From contig JAMPIT010000886.1 in the NCBI GenBank assembly GCA_026261815.1, positions 18,944,501 to 19,008,500 on the forward strand: a stretch of DNA of 64,000 nt, in the 5' to 3' direction. Origin of the DNA: Monarcha castaneiventris obscurior. Lineage: Eukaryota > Chordata > Aves > Passeriformes > Monarchidae. This document shows positions 1 to 11,140 of the stretch, piece by piece. The notes under the pieces are model-generated. The model saw nothing but the letters and a program-made list of their open reading frames with translations. It did no database searches and had not been told where the DNA came from. A program made the position numbers and the translations under genes. The first letter of the stretch is position 1. Each line of letters opens with the position of its first letter.

Positions 1-2380
1 TGCAACTTCTCAGATGTTCCTAATCCAAGGGTTTGAGGCAAATGCCTCCTATACATTGTGAATTTGGTTTTCCCTACCCACATGAGAAGCAATGCAGACA
101 GGATATTTTTCTTGTTTTGGTGACAAAAGCAAGATAAGAGAGGACTTGCAATTTTCTAGCTCTTGCCTACGCAGGAGCATTTTACAAGAGTTTTCTCACA
201 GCTCAGATTCACACTGTCACCATCCTGAGTGTGGTCCCCATAGCAAAGCACTTAAGGTCAAGGCAACGGACAGAAGGGAAACCAGATGGAAAAATAACTT
301 GTTCATGCTGCTACCCAGTTGCGTTAGGATGGGGACCCATGGAGCTTACACAGTCTGATTAGCCCCAGGTTCATGGCCCTGTGTGATTCAGGTCACCCGA
401 TGCTCTAATCACTCGGCTACAGATGCCGTCTCTCCAAGTCCCAGGAAATATTTAATTAGCTGTACAATGCAGAAGCAGCTCCCAAAGGAAAATTCCTCTG
501 CAAAACAACCATCGACTTCGTGCTAAAGTACCCATGGGGGCTGGAGCACAGCCGGGTCTGAATCGCAAGCCTGGAACAAAGGGAAACAATCTCCTGTTCT
601 CACAGTGCCCTGGCACAGCCCACTCCTGTTTTGACCCAGGGGAATCTTTCCCAAAGCAAGCTTCATCAATATAAACACATTTTCACCAAAAAACCCACAA
701 AACCCAAACTAAAACAAAAGAAAGTTAGACTTGCCAGAATGAAATGTGGCAAGCTCATTCCCTCAACTCTTTCTAAACTGTAACAGCAAAGATCAGGCTT
801 CTTGTGATTTTTGACCAAGCTAAAGTAATGAGACCTCCTTTTGTGGTGTACTTTGGAAAGGATCGCTGTGGGTGCAGTTCTAGTGGAGGTGAAATGGGCG
901 TGCTAACTGCATGAGTGGTTTTCCAGGGCAGGACAGCATCCTCTCCCAATGTCTTCCATGTCTGATGTCTGGACACCAGTCCTGCCACCCTGTCTGTTGC
1001 TGTGTCTGTGGCAAGGCTGCACTTTAACCCTCAGCCTGGGACAGCAGTGCCTGCCTCTGCCTGTGCTTGAGCTCACCCTGGAATGTCCCCACAATGTCTG
1101 TGTTGGATTTGTAGAACAAAAAAGACAGTACCTTTCTCTCCCTTACGAGGGGATACTCATGGCTCATTTGAAGCAGAACATCATCTTGATAAGAAGCTGA
1201 AGAGCCAAGTTTTTCTATCAGTGCATGCTCTGTCATTTTCCCAATCACTCACTCACTGCAAGGTCTTAATCCACTCAAGCCACCTCTCTGGCCTCAGTGT
1301 CCTCTGGGTGATAACAGCACTCACCCTTTTCTCTGAAGTGTTGGGTTGCCAGCAGGGAAAATGCTCCAGAGACTCACCAGAAATAGTGATGAGTGTTATT
1401 TTGCAAACCTGGAGAGACTGGGATTAGATATTTTTAGGACAGTCTCTCTTTTCTTACCTAATTTCTGACTTGGGATATTTGGAGTTGGCTCTTGGGCTTT
1501 TTCAAAGTGTCAGTCCTTTTTGCCATGACACAGCTAAGCAGGATTCACCCAGCCATTCTCCAGATTCTGTAGGTGGTCACTGCATCACATGGAGTCCTAA
1601 TGTTGACTGACCATTTCCACAGAAACAGACTTTCTCACTGGAGAAGGACTCAGACGGGACAGGATCAGTTCTGCAAGCCCATAGGGACAGTGTTGGAGAC
1701 AAGCCACAGTGCTTGGCCCTTGGAGATGATTGCTCCACAACTTCAGGGGGAACATCAGAAAGCTTGTCTAGGACCTCCCACACAGCCCAAACCCCTGGGA
1801 TCCCCTGCACAGTGTCCAAGAGGATGGGGAGGACTTGTATATCTGCGCTCAGCCATCACCATAACCTGACCAAGAGGAGAGTGTGGGCAGTCAGAGCTGG
1901 CACCACAGGAAAACAAGGGACTGTGATGTGGAGAGAGGCATCTGGACACATCTGGACACAAAGGAGCAGTGGTGTGATGCCCTCCTTCCCTCAGCATGGT
2001 CCCTTCTCCTGGGGCTGGGGGAAATGCTAGCCTGAGTTTAGTCAAGTGAGGTAAAAAGCAAGGCTAGGGGAACAGGAAAGGACTAAAATAATGGGTGGAT
2101 TGGTACAAAGAGTAGCTGAGCAGAGGAAAGCAAAAGGACGGAGCAGTGAAGGAACTGCAGCCCAGTACAGCCTGATTGAGGGGAGCAGGGTGGGGGAAGG
2201 AGACGGCACTGTCCTGTCCCTCAGGGAGCAGCAAGGGGACATGAGGGAGAGACTAGAGGTGCCTGCAGCCAGGAGACAGGCAGACTGTGGGGGGGTGAGA
2301 GGAGAGCGATGGGATGCCTGGCATTCCCCAGGCCCCTCCGCCATCACCCCCTCCCTGCTGACACTGTCTCTGTCTTCCAG
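1..2380. other. Non-coding sequence left of WNT8B exon 2
   Basis: No exon with convincing coding content is seen. By phase and family structure this should be WNT8B intron 1, with the signal-peptide exon lying outside the window. A short tandem copy of a ten-base unit occurs near 1941-1962. A tRNA-like stretch is visible on the minus strand near 361-430. The end of the interval is a normal pyrimidine tract and AG acceptor for the exon at 2381. Confidence 0.5.
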
Positions 2381-2414
2381 GTCAGTGAATAATTTCCTGA
2401 TGACGGGCCCCAAG
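2381..2414 (+). CDS. WNT8B: WNT8B coding exon 2
   Basis: This 34-nt micro-exon completes a split tryptophan codon and encodes [11 protein letters not shown]. It is flanked by the acceptor TGTCTTCCAG and the donor GTAAGA and ends in phase 0. The peptide is nearly invariant in Wnt8 proteins, which secures this otherwise undetectable exon. Confidence 0.9.
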
Positions 2415-5400
2415 GTAAGAGAAATCCCTTTGATCTCTGTCCCTGATTCCACTAAACCCAGGGAGCGAAGGAGAGAGAGAGAGGCCCTCCTCCTTCCCAC
2501 TCCTCTCCACCCAGCCTTGGCCAGAGCTCCCCTCACCCCCAGGTTTCCAGCAATAAGGCAGAGAAAGGCCAGGAAAGATTTGCTGTAAGCTGCAACTTGT
2601 GAGCTCCTTGGGCTGCATCAGACCTGAGCAGTGCTGACCTGGGGTTCTTTTAAGCTGGTTGGGGCCAGATTCTGGAGATTTGTCTATTGACACCAGCCAA
2701 GGCTCTCACCTGCCATCTATTGCTTCCTGAGGATCAGGTTGGCATCAGGGCCCACACTGATCCAGCTGGAAAGTATTTGCTGTAGGACCTGTAAAGCATA
2801 CTTCCTCAAGGAGCACAAGTAAAATTGCCAGGAATTTGTTCCGTATTTTTGACCCCTCACATCATTGTGCTCCTCTTTAAGAAGCCTTTTTTCTTAGCCA
2901 GTTGTAAAATTTACCCAGTTTTTGTTCTGGCTATTCCCCAGCAACACCTCCAAGCCCATCTAGCTCCCAATACACTGGTGGAGCAACCTTGCCCCAAAGC
3001 ACTAGCTCTTCCCCTGGGGCTGTGGTGAAGAAGGTGGTAGGCTGAGGCATCTGCTGGCCTGGAGCTTCCTGATCTCTGAGCACAAGGCTCTGTGTCTTCT
3101 CATGGTGGAGAGATAAGGGGTTCCCCATGGCAGAAGCTGGCTGGCACATTTCCTAATGTGGCTAATAGCCAAGAGCTCAGCCTTCTCCCCCAGGAGGCTC
3201 AGGCTCTGACCCAGCACAGCAGGAAATGGGTTTGCTGCTGCTGGTGTTGAGCACCACTTCCCAGGGAAGCTAAGGCTGAGAGACCTCCTCAGCTCTGTAT
3301 GTGTTGCCTTTGTAAGATGGCATGCAGGTTACTTTCAGCTGAAAATATGCATCGTCCCTGTGCTGACCCCCAGCTCTGCTCCTAGGCCTATCTCATCTAC
3401 TCCAGCAGTGTGGCGGCTGGGGCGCAGAGCGGCATCGAGGAGTGCAAGTTCCAGTTCGCCTGGGATCGCTGGAACTGCCCGGAGAGGGCACTGCAGCTCT
3501 CCAGCCACGGTGGGCTGCGCAGTGGTAAGGAAAGCATTGGATACCACTACTGGGACCCCCTTGCTACAGGTTAGAGCCCATGGCCCCTCCTCTCTTCCCA
3601 AGTGCCTCCTTTTCTTCCCCATCCCCGCCTGGGAAGTGCCTCTCCCAGGAATCCCCCAGAGGGATCTCTCCAGGAGACCCCTTCACCCATCAGCTCCCAG
3701 ACACACTGGGATCTAGCTCCAAGGCATCCTTGCAATGCCAGCCTCACCTACGGACCTGCTGAACCCCAGCTGGTGCAGGACCAACCCTCACACAACTGCC
3801 TTCCCACAAGGATGCACCCCCCTGACTGCACATGGGCTGCTGGACACACCATGCCTAGATGGTGTCCCAGGGTATTCCAAGGAGGCTGAGAACCAGCGCA
3901 GGCTGGCTGGGTAGCAAGCAGAGGGATAAGGCCAAAGGGAGCAAGAAAGAGTTCATCAGTGGCTGTGCTCTGGCCAAGAGGCAGGAGAAAAGTCTTCCTA
4001 CATCTTCCAGATGTCAGAATCACCCTAGGCAGAAATCCAGTATCCCTGACCTAGGCCACTGTAGGGCATGGGGTTGGGGTCATTGTTACTGTATCCTATT
4101 CCTTACCTATTTGCAGGTGCCAGGAAATATTTCAGTGTGTATCTGGCCCTCTAGACCCATGTTTGATGCTGGGCTGGGCTCATATCTGCTCTGTAAAGGC
4201 AGGACTTGGGTGTGGAGGAGAGCCTCAGGCCTCTGGTGGGACTGGCAGCAGACAAGGGACCAGAGCCCGAGGCAGAGGTGGGCAAAGGTTTCAAAGCCAG
4301 GCCTTGAGGAGAAAATTGCAGCACAAGGCCACTTTGAGACCAGAAGCAGGTCCCTGAATCATTCCTGTCAAGTTTATCTGCTCAGATCCACACCTTGCTG
4401 GTATTAAATGAAAGCCAAAAGCTCAATGAAGCTAGCTGATGATTCCCAAACTGGTCCTGCTGGGTAGGTATGGTCACTGCTCAGAGCCCTTCCAGCAGAA
4501 GGTAAGGCTCGAGGGAGCTGCGGGGAAGGAGCTCTTTGATCCTTGGAGGGGTCTCCTTCCTGTTAGGGGTGTGTTAGTGAGAAGTGGGGGACATTTGGTT
4601 GTCTGTGCTATATTGCCACTGTCGAGCTCCCACAACGACAGCCAAGTGCTCTCTTGTCCACACCCTTTGAAATGAGTCAGTCTGGATCATATTTGGGAGC
4701 TTCTGCCTTCATGCAGTTCAAGCCCAAACTACGCTAATCTGACATGTAGGGCCTCTTCTCCACCCCACAAAGTCTTCACCACTGCAGATGTCCTGTGCAG
4801 ACTCCTGCATGGCAGGAACAATTTCTAACAGTGCCATTGCCATGAAATCTTTACCACATCTGCTCTCTCTGTATTCCCCCTTGACAGCAAACCGAGAAAC
4901 AGCCTTTGTCCATGCCATCAGCTCTGCAGGCGTCATGTACACGCTGACCCGGAACTGCAGCCTGGGGGATTTTGACAACTGTGGCTGTGACGACTCCCGC
5001 AATGGACAGTTGGGTAAGGAGAGATGAGCTGCTGCCCCTCACTCATCCCAGGCGGCAGGAGAAGCTTTTCTGTCCTCCACTGAGGCCTGCAGAAAAACCT
5101 CCCCTTCCTGGTCCCCACACCCAGGAATAACACTCAGAGCAGAGCTGTCCCTGGTTCAAAACAAAGCTCTGTGGAAGCTAATAGAGCAATCTCCACTTTA
5201 CACCAGCTAAGCTCTTGATGCTTTCCAGTACTTTATAAATGAGCAGGAAAGTAGAAGGGGTTGCAGTTTCCCTGGTTCAAATCGAGAACTCTATTTAAGC
5301 TTCTGGAGAGAATGACTGTATCATAAGGGCGAGAGAAATGGATCTGTTGTCACGCACCTAAATGGTAGATCTTGTTATAGCAGCACAGATATCAGGGACC

Positions 5401-8165
5401 TCAGGGTTCCCAGGGTGTGCAGGACCAGGGTAGATTTGCTACAGCAGCACAGATCAGGGACCTCAGGGTTCCCAGGGTCTGCAGGACCAGGGTGGCCCCG
5501 CAGCAGAATGACCACAAGGAAAGGCAGGGTGGCATTCATAAACCTCTCTAGCATCTGTCAGCATGGCAGGCACACAAGAGCACAACCAGGAGAATCACTG
5601 TGGCAGCACACAGCCATCACACCGTCCACATGACTGTGGTACCCAGGCCCTCAGCCGCCAAGCACCCCTGGTGGGGAACTCCAGGCTGCACCACTCCAGC
5701 TCTCTGCTAAGCTTTCACAGAAAACACTGACATTTAGGGGTTGTGTTTTGAACAGAAAGAGGTCAAATTTCAAATGATCAAAATCTTTTAAAAGCCATGC
5801 CCTTCCCAGCCACACTTGGCAGTCAGTATGTGTCACTTTATGACAAACTCCTCTGGAGTGTCCAGTATTTAGTAATTTACTTTACTGGCTGATAGTTTTG
5901 AAAACAGCTGCTGCTGCTTAGGTGTCCAAAGTTTGGGAATGCCTGTCTCTAGCAGAGCAAGACTTTTGGGCAACAACACATCAACATTTATCTTCTCTGG
6001 AAAACCAAGTTAGTCATGGTATATTCCTTTTCCCTCAAATATATGTGTTTTTCATGAAAACTTTCCATTATGAACTTAAAACCTTATAAGGCACACAAAT
6101 CTTTTGGGCTTGACCAACAGCATGATTCAATTTCAGCCACTGCACTGAATCCAAGTTGGTGAAAGGTTTTCATACTTCATTCAGTCCCAGCTCTTGATTT
6201 GGACTGCATTATCCACTGCAATTACCTACCTCTCATGAAACTCTCCTGTCTTTCCCTGGGAAAGGGGATGACGATGCCCTGGGGAAGTCCAGGCAAGGGC
6301 CAGGCCTTTCCAGAGAAGCACAAGGCCATTAAACCACAACTCCCAAGATGTACCAATGTGGAATGTCAGGGTCAGAATGTTCCAGATTTCAAGTCTTCAT
6401 TAATAATTTTGCATCTTTCTCCAGGAGGGAAAAAAGCAAACCGCATGACATTTTTTCAGTCCAACTCAGCTCTCACTCAGTTAGGAAAAGTACCTTCCAC
6501 ATATTTTTGTGTAGTTTCACAGTTCTGTGCCGACTCCCTTGTTTCTTTATGGTAACTAGAAAATCAGATCCTTCTAAGATGCCAAACATCGTCTCAGAAT
6601 TCTGCGTGTGACAAAACACCTCGATACATGTGTGCCAGGCTTGGGCCACTCCAGGCACAGGGGAATCTGTTGCCTCTGACCAGGATGCCTCCACCAGTTT
6701 GCTAATCAAAGTTAGCAAGATGCTGTCCCTGCAAGTCATGCTGAACCTGCTGAAGTCAGGGTTTGAGAGGTGATTAGAGACCCAGAGGCTTATCTGCATG
6801 CCTGCTAATGCATGGTAACTGACAGCTTCTAAATCCTGCTCTATAGAAAGCCTGGAAAGCCCCACACTTGTAGTACAGGATATACTCCTTTGCTGCCTGC
6901 CTGAACCACTTACTATCCAGGCCTCAGTAGAAATGCCATGAACTCAACAGGAGGGAACCTGGGAGCATTGTGAGGTGAAAGGCTGGATTTGCCCCACAGC
7001 CTCCATTCCCTCCCATCACTTCTGAAACCTTTTCTGGTTCTTTGACAGCACACATCTCATCTCCTTTCTTAGGGGGACAAGGCTGGCTGTGGGGAGGCTG
7101 CAGTGATAATGTGGGCTTTGGGGAAGCCATTTCCAAGCAGTTTGTGGATGCCCTGGAGACTGGACAAGATGCCAGAGCTGCTATGAACCTGCATAACAAC
7201 GAGGCAGGTAGAAAGGTGAGCCCCTCTTTCCCTCCAGAGCTGATGGTGCATACCAAATTGGCTCTGAACATTCACTGTGGAGAGTCACAATTTGCTGTGG
7301 CTAAAATCACACGTTTAGAAGAAACAACTTCTGGAGGGGGGGGACAGCAGCAGTCCAATGGCGTCTGCTGTAAGGTAGCAAAGCTTCTATGTTACAGTAT
7401 TAATGACTTTCTGCAGTCCTCTTTCTCCCAGTTCACGGAGGGGAGCACTGTGGAAAAGCAAATCTATGAGCTTCAGGACTACTGTGCAGGGAGAATTGAT
7501 ACCAACCTCCTCCACAGGCCTGAAGCCATGTTTCTGCATGCATTGCAGTACAGAAATGGCCCCTCTGGGGTTTTTTTCCTGAACCCCTCTCTCTGCTCAC
7601 CCTGTAGGCAGTGAAAGGGACCATGAAGCGGACTTGCAAGTGCCATGGTGTGTCGGGGAGCTGCACCACTCAGACCTGCTGGCTGCAGTTGCCTGAGTTT
7701 CGGGAGGTGGGCACTTACCTCAAGGAGAGGTACCACAAAGCCCTGAAGGTGGACTTGCTGCAGGGAGCGGGGAACAGTGCTGCCAGCCGGGGTGCCATCG
7801 CTGAGACCTTCAGTTCCATCTCCAAGAAGGAACTGGTCCATTTGGAAGACTCTCCTGACTACTGCCTGGAGAACAAGACACTGGGGCTGCTGGGCACGGA
7901 GGGCAGGGAGTGCCTGAAGAGGGGCAAGGCGCTCAGCAAGTGGGAGAAGCGGAGCTGCCGGCGGCTGTGTGGGGACTGCGGGCTGGCAGTGGAGGAGAGG
8001 CGAGCTGAGATGGTGTCCAGCTGCAACTGCAAGTTCCACTGGTGCTGCGCCGTGCGCTGCGAGCAGTGCCGCAAACGTGTCACCAAGTACTTCTGTGTCC
8101 GCAAGGAGAAGCGGGAGCGGAGCGGAGGTGGTGGAGCCAGCCGCAAGCTCAAGAGAAAGCTCTAA
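2381..8165 (+). CDS. WNT8B: WNT8B, secreted Wnt ligand (5' partial, five coding exons)
   Basis: Wnt-8b is a lipid-modified, secreted ligand of Frizzled/LRP receptors, known for roles in forebrain patterning. The coding exons are 2381-2414, 3386-3524, 4888-5013, 7073-7215 and 7608-8165. They join in frame with GT-AG introns and give 333 residues from the conserved W-S-V-N-N-F start of the mature region to TAA. With a usual signal peptide of about 20 residues this matches the family length of about 350. Visible Wnt hallmarks are [10 protein letters not shown], whose serine is the palmitoleate site, and the cysteine-rich end [12 protein letters not shown]8B is preferred to WNT8A because of the SEC31B, NDUFB8 and HIF1AN neighbours and close similarity to human WNT8B. 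The signal-peptide exon is missing from the view. Confidence 0.95.
3386..3524 (+). CDS. WNT8B: WNT8B coding exon 3
   Basis: It opens with [12 protein letters not shown] and contains F-A-W-D-R-W-N-C-P, the conserved first cysteine region of Wnt proteins. The acceptor is CTCCTAG and the donor GTAAGG. It ends one base into an alanine codon. Confidence 0.95.
4888..5013 (+). CDS. WNT8B: WNT8B coding exon 4
   Basis: It encodes [15 protein letters not shown] followed by [14 protein letters not shown], the Wnt8-type cysteine cluster. The acceptor is TTGACAG and the donor GTAAGG. It ends one base into a glycine codon that is finished at 7073. Confidence 0.95.
5364..5490 (+). repeat. Two-copy tandem duplication in WNT8B intron 4
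   Basis: Copies at 5364-5428 and 5429-5490 share the order GGTAGAT, CAGCACAGAT, CAGGGACCTCAGGGTTCCCA and GCAGGACCAG. They differ by a few substitutions and a 2-3 base indel. It is a local duplication without coding content. Confidence 0.8.
5491..7072 (+). other. Rest of WNT8B intron 4
   Basis: No coding exon, structural RNA or clear transposable element is recognised here. The interval is ordinary intronic sequence ending in the CTTTCTTAG acceptor of exon 5. Confidence 0.6.
7073..7215 (+). CDS. WNT8B: WNT8B coding exon 5
   Basis: It encodes [14 protein letters not shown] and L-H-N-N-E-A-G-R-K, both signature Wnt segments. The acceptor is TTTCTTAG, the donor GTGAGC, and it ends in phase 0. 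Confidence 0.95.
7608..8165 (+). CDS. WNT8B: WNT8B terminal coding exon
   Basis: This exon encodes 185 residues and a TAA stop. It begins [13 protein letters not shown] and carries the acylated serine in G-V-S-G-S-C. The carboxyl half holds the remaining conserved cysteines, including [10 protein letters not shown] and C-N-C-K-F-H-W-C-C. The tail is basic and ends R-K-L-K-R-K-L. The acceptor is ACCCTGTAG. Confidence 0.97.
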   Translation, partial: AVKGTMKRTCKCHGVSGSCTTQTCWLQLPEFREVGTYLKERYHKALKVDLLQGAGNSAASRGAIAETFSSISKKELVHLEDSPDYCLENKTLGLLGTEGRECLKRGKALSKWEKRSCRRLCGDCGLAVEERRAEMVSSCNCKFHWCCAVRCEQCRKRVTKYFCVRKEKRERSGGGGASRKLKRKL

Positions 8166-8672
8166 CTTGCTTCTGCTCCTCCACAGTCCTGTCTGCCCCT
8201 CTCCTCTCCTGCCCTTCCCACCAGCCCCTGGCACCATTTCCGTTTGGCATAGTTCTGTCTCATTCCCACTGCTGCCTCACTGGGTCCTGGGCAAGGCAAA
8301 AGAGCCTTGTATGAGTGCTCAGGCCTTGCCCATACAGGGCATTAGTGCAGTGGGTAACATCTTCTGGGGAGACCTTCAAGTGTTGACAAAACAAGGTGAG
8401 ATTCGGTCCCTTCAACTCAATGTCACTCTATCCAGTGACTATGGCATTATCTCTAAAAACACAGGAGGTCTTGGTGGCTCCTGTGGTTTTGAGCTTGTCT
8501 GTTCCCCAAACAAGCACCTGCTCTGGGCTTTTGAGTAAGTGAGATAAAAAGTACAAGGAAACTGAGATGGCACCAAGTTGGGCAACTCAGATCTGTAATC
8601 CGTAAATGAGAAGAAGCTTTTAAAAAATAGAGGCACTAAAATAGTTATTGCCCCAGGCCTACACTATGAGGA

Positions 8673-8678
8673 AATAAA
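8673..8678 (+). promoter_or_regulatory. WNT8B: Possible proximal polyadenylation signal of WNT8B
   Basis: A perfect AATAAA lies about 510 bases after the stop codon. No strong GT-rich stretch follows immediately, so it is the weaker of the two candidates. Confidence 0.4.
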
Positions 8679-9223
8679 AAAGGCAACTCCTTTCTCAGCA
8701 AGCCAGCCTCCAGAACCCCACAGCTTCACGTCCCATCCTTTGACAGCTTTGCTAAGCTCTCCAGTGCTTCACTTTGCATTTGAAATGGCAGCAGCAAGAT
8801 CGAAACTGCTGCTTGACCTGTCCATTACACAGCTGTCCAAAAAAGAGGTCTTACCACTTGGTTTTTACATGCTTTCTCTGTATCTTCCAAGCCTCCAGGT
8901 CTGGTCTCCCTTTTCAGGCCAGCATTCCTGCCAAAGGCCCTGACTGATGCCATAAAGATGCCCTCACACTTCTCCACTCCCTCTTTCCTCCCAAATCTCT
9001 CCCAGAGAGGAGCTGCCAGCTGAGCCTACTCCCCATGTCCTGGTGTACTTGCCAAGCACTCTTACCCTGTCAGCTAACTAACTAAATACTTCTTCCTAGT
9101 CTGAGAAAATTATGTCAGTTACTATTTAATGGTGGTGTAAATAGGAAAGTGAAGCACTTTGAAGTTTAATTTATTGCACAGTTACTGTGATGTATACATA
9201 ACAGTTTTTCCTCTACCACTTAT

Positions 9224-9231
9224 TGTATATA
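9224..9231 (+). promoter_or_regulatory. WNT8B: Pumilio-type element TGTATATA in the WNT8B 3' UTR
   Basis: TGTATATA matches the PUF/Pumilio consensus UGUANAUA. It sits in an AT-rich part of the presumed 3' UTR. A single eight-base match can occur by chance. Confidence 0.4.
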
Positions 9232-9494
9232 TTCTATAGGCTAAGCAAGCAGCAGGAAGATTTGGTTGATGCATCTCTGTTCCCTCACTGAGGTTAGGGG
9301 AGGGAGGTAAGAAGCTGCCAGCTACAGGACTTGGGGAAGCTCACTGCACCATCACAGCAATCTTCCCCAGTGCTGCAGTAATACCATCTACTTTGCTGTT
9401 CGAAGTGTCCTTTAGCCAGATGAGAAGCCAGCAGAGCTGTTACTGGCCATTAGACCCATCTTGTAGCCAATGTTTGTAAACCAATAGCCAATGC

Positions 9495-9500
9495 AATAAA
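9495..9500 (+). promoter_or_regulatory. WNT8B: Likely main polyadenylation signal of WNT8B
   Basis: AATAAA is followed within about 30-50 bases by GT-rich TGTTGTGTC, the usual downstream element. It sits in a run of repeated TAGCCAA words (9464-9513). Confidence 0.6.
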
Positions 9501-9515
9501 TCAGTAGCCAAGTGC

Positions 9516-10239
9516 TTGCAAAATGCTGTTGTGTCTAAGTGGCTGGGTGTTCTTTCATCCCATTTTGTGTGTTTATGTATATTTAAGAGTCCTGGAGATT
9601 AAAACACACTGCTTACCCATCTGAGCCCAGAAGACCTAACCAGTTCCAGCCAGCACAACCTCAGCCCCTACCAGGAGGGGAAAGGGTGTACTCTCTCCTG
9701 AGCTTGCTTGAGGGTGCGTCCAACCACAATGCAGCTGCCAGGAGGAAATGGGGTGGAGGGGGGCAGGCAGGGCCCAGTTGCCCACTTCATAGCTGATACA
9801 TTAAAGACACTCAGCAGCCTGTATGTGTCTCTTCATTATCAATTAGCGCCTTGATCCTAGGATCCCTCACAGGGAATAAGAATTTGGACCAAGGGTCTCA
9901 CCAGATCAAGAGCATTCATGTCAAGCAGTGATCTGGCCTTTCAAAAATTGCAAGAAATCTTGGCCCATTCTGAGGGAAAACTGAAACACTTCCACTTCAC
10001 ACACAAGCCACCACGGTGTGCACAGATTATTATTATTGTGCACAGCAACTATTAACACAGTGACCCTGCCATACGTCTCTCTTGCATTCCCATCAGCAGC
10101 TCCTCTACGTCCCTGCGGTTGGCCAGGAAAGGAAAGAGGTGGCAAGAGCCTCTCGACCACCAGGGAAAGCTCCAGCATGGGCCTCCCTGTTCCTTGTGGG
10201 CCCTCCCCGTTCCACAGCCAGCTGGAAAAGCTGTAGAAG
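9516..10239. other. Intergenic sequence between WNT8B and SEC31B, left part
   Basis: No gene is recognised. A short TTATTATTATT run lies at about 10026. The sequence becomes GC-rich towards the right as it enters the CpG-dense block. Confidence 0.6.
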
Positions 10240-10500
10240 CCGTTCCGCTCTCCCTCCACTCGCACTGCACCCCTGGCCCGCTGGCAGTGCTGCCCCACGG
10301 CGCAGCCCCGCGAAGGCCGCGGCACAGCCCGGGCCGGCGCGGTGGCGGCTGCGGGCCCAGGGGAGATGTGGGGCAGCTCCGTGTGAGCCCCACCGCCACA
10401 CGCTGCTTCCGCCGGGGGAACGGCGGCACCGCAGCTGCAGAATGTGCTGACCTCAGCAGCGGGTCCCCCCTCCCGGCGCACGGAGCCCGCAGCGGTAAAG
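10240..10500. promoter_or_regulatory. Orphan CpG-rich block between the convergent WNT8B and SEC31B 3' ends
   Basis: This stretch is very GC-rich with many CpG dinucleotides, for example around 10280-10350. It is far from any recognised start site: it lies downstream of both neighbouring genes. Open frames in it lack family resemblance and are ascribed to GC bias. It may be an intergenic CpG island, an enhancer-associated island or the promoter of an unseen non-coding transcript. Confidence 0.5.
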
Positions 10501-10539
10501 GCCCTGCTGCCATTGTGGGCAGGATTGGATGCTTCCATG

Positions 10540-11140
10540 TATTCATTTCGGTTTAATGAAGGCGCATTCCTCAGAGGAGAAATATTTACATTCAGCTTCC
10601 CAGGTGGTCACCTTCGCCCAGATGACACATAAACAGGCAGCCCCCCGCTCCCTTTTCCAATCCAAGCCTCTTTAGAGGGCTCGGGAGGAGGGGAGACGGG
10701 GAGGGGGGCTGCTGGGGGAGCAGAATAGAGAAGGGAACAAAATGCTAATAAATCAGCCAGCCAGCCCTTTTCCCCTCCCCTCAGTGGAGTCAATGGAAAG
10801 TGTCATTTCACATGCTAATCCCCCTCCGATCTCTTTACAACACCTTTTCCGAAAAGTGTTTGGGAAAAGTCCTTGTGGCCCGTTTACAGCTCCCCGCCGC
10901 TTCAGATTCCTTCTTGTCTAAGGCCGCGGCCCCGGTGTGGGTCTCTCCCTCCAGCAGGGCTCCTTACAAAAAACATCTCAACAAAGACTTTGGAGTTCAT
11001 CAGCCTCCCACTGAAATTCACAGCTGCTGAACAAACTAATCCCCTCTCTTGGCCTTTCTTCCTTTCAATGGGTTCTTGGCTTCAAAGACACTTTGGGAAA
11101 GGACTTTGTGGGGACTCACACTGCTCCCTCAATAGAAGTT
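10540..11140. promoter_or_regulatory. Candidate enhancer with TCF/LEF-like and OTX-like sites
   Basis: Two exact seven-base matches to the TCF/LEF core CTTTGWW are present on the minus strand (10980-10986 and 11081-11087). A near match, CTTTGTG, follows at 11104. Two TAATCC words, the K50 homeodomain (OTX/GSC) site, lie at 10816-10821 and 11037-11042. The block borders a CpG-rich island and has balanced non-repetitive sequence. Function is inferred only; motif matches this short are frequent. Confidence 0.35.

Larger units (their letters stand above)
8166..9515 (+). other. WNT8B: Probable WNT8B 3' UTR
   Basis: This is non-coding sequence after the WNT8B stop, AT-rich in its second half and ending near a polyadenylation signal at 9495. 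It contains an earlier AATAAA at 8673 and a Pumilio-type element at 9224. The end point is inferred from the signals, not from transcript data. Confidence 0.6.

Noticed and set aside
7479..8237. A 252-residue antisense frame opposite the WNT8B last exon
   Set aside because: It is the shadow of a GC-rich coding exon with clear Wnt homology on the plus strand.
10105..10556. Protein gene in the CpG-rich block between WNT8B and SEC31B
   Set aside because: Overlapping open frames on both strands have biased composition and no recognisable domain or plausible splice structure.
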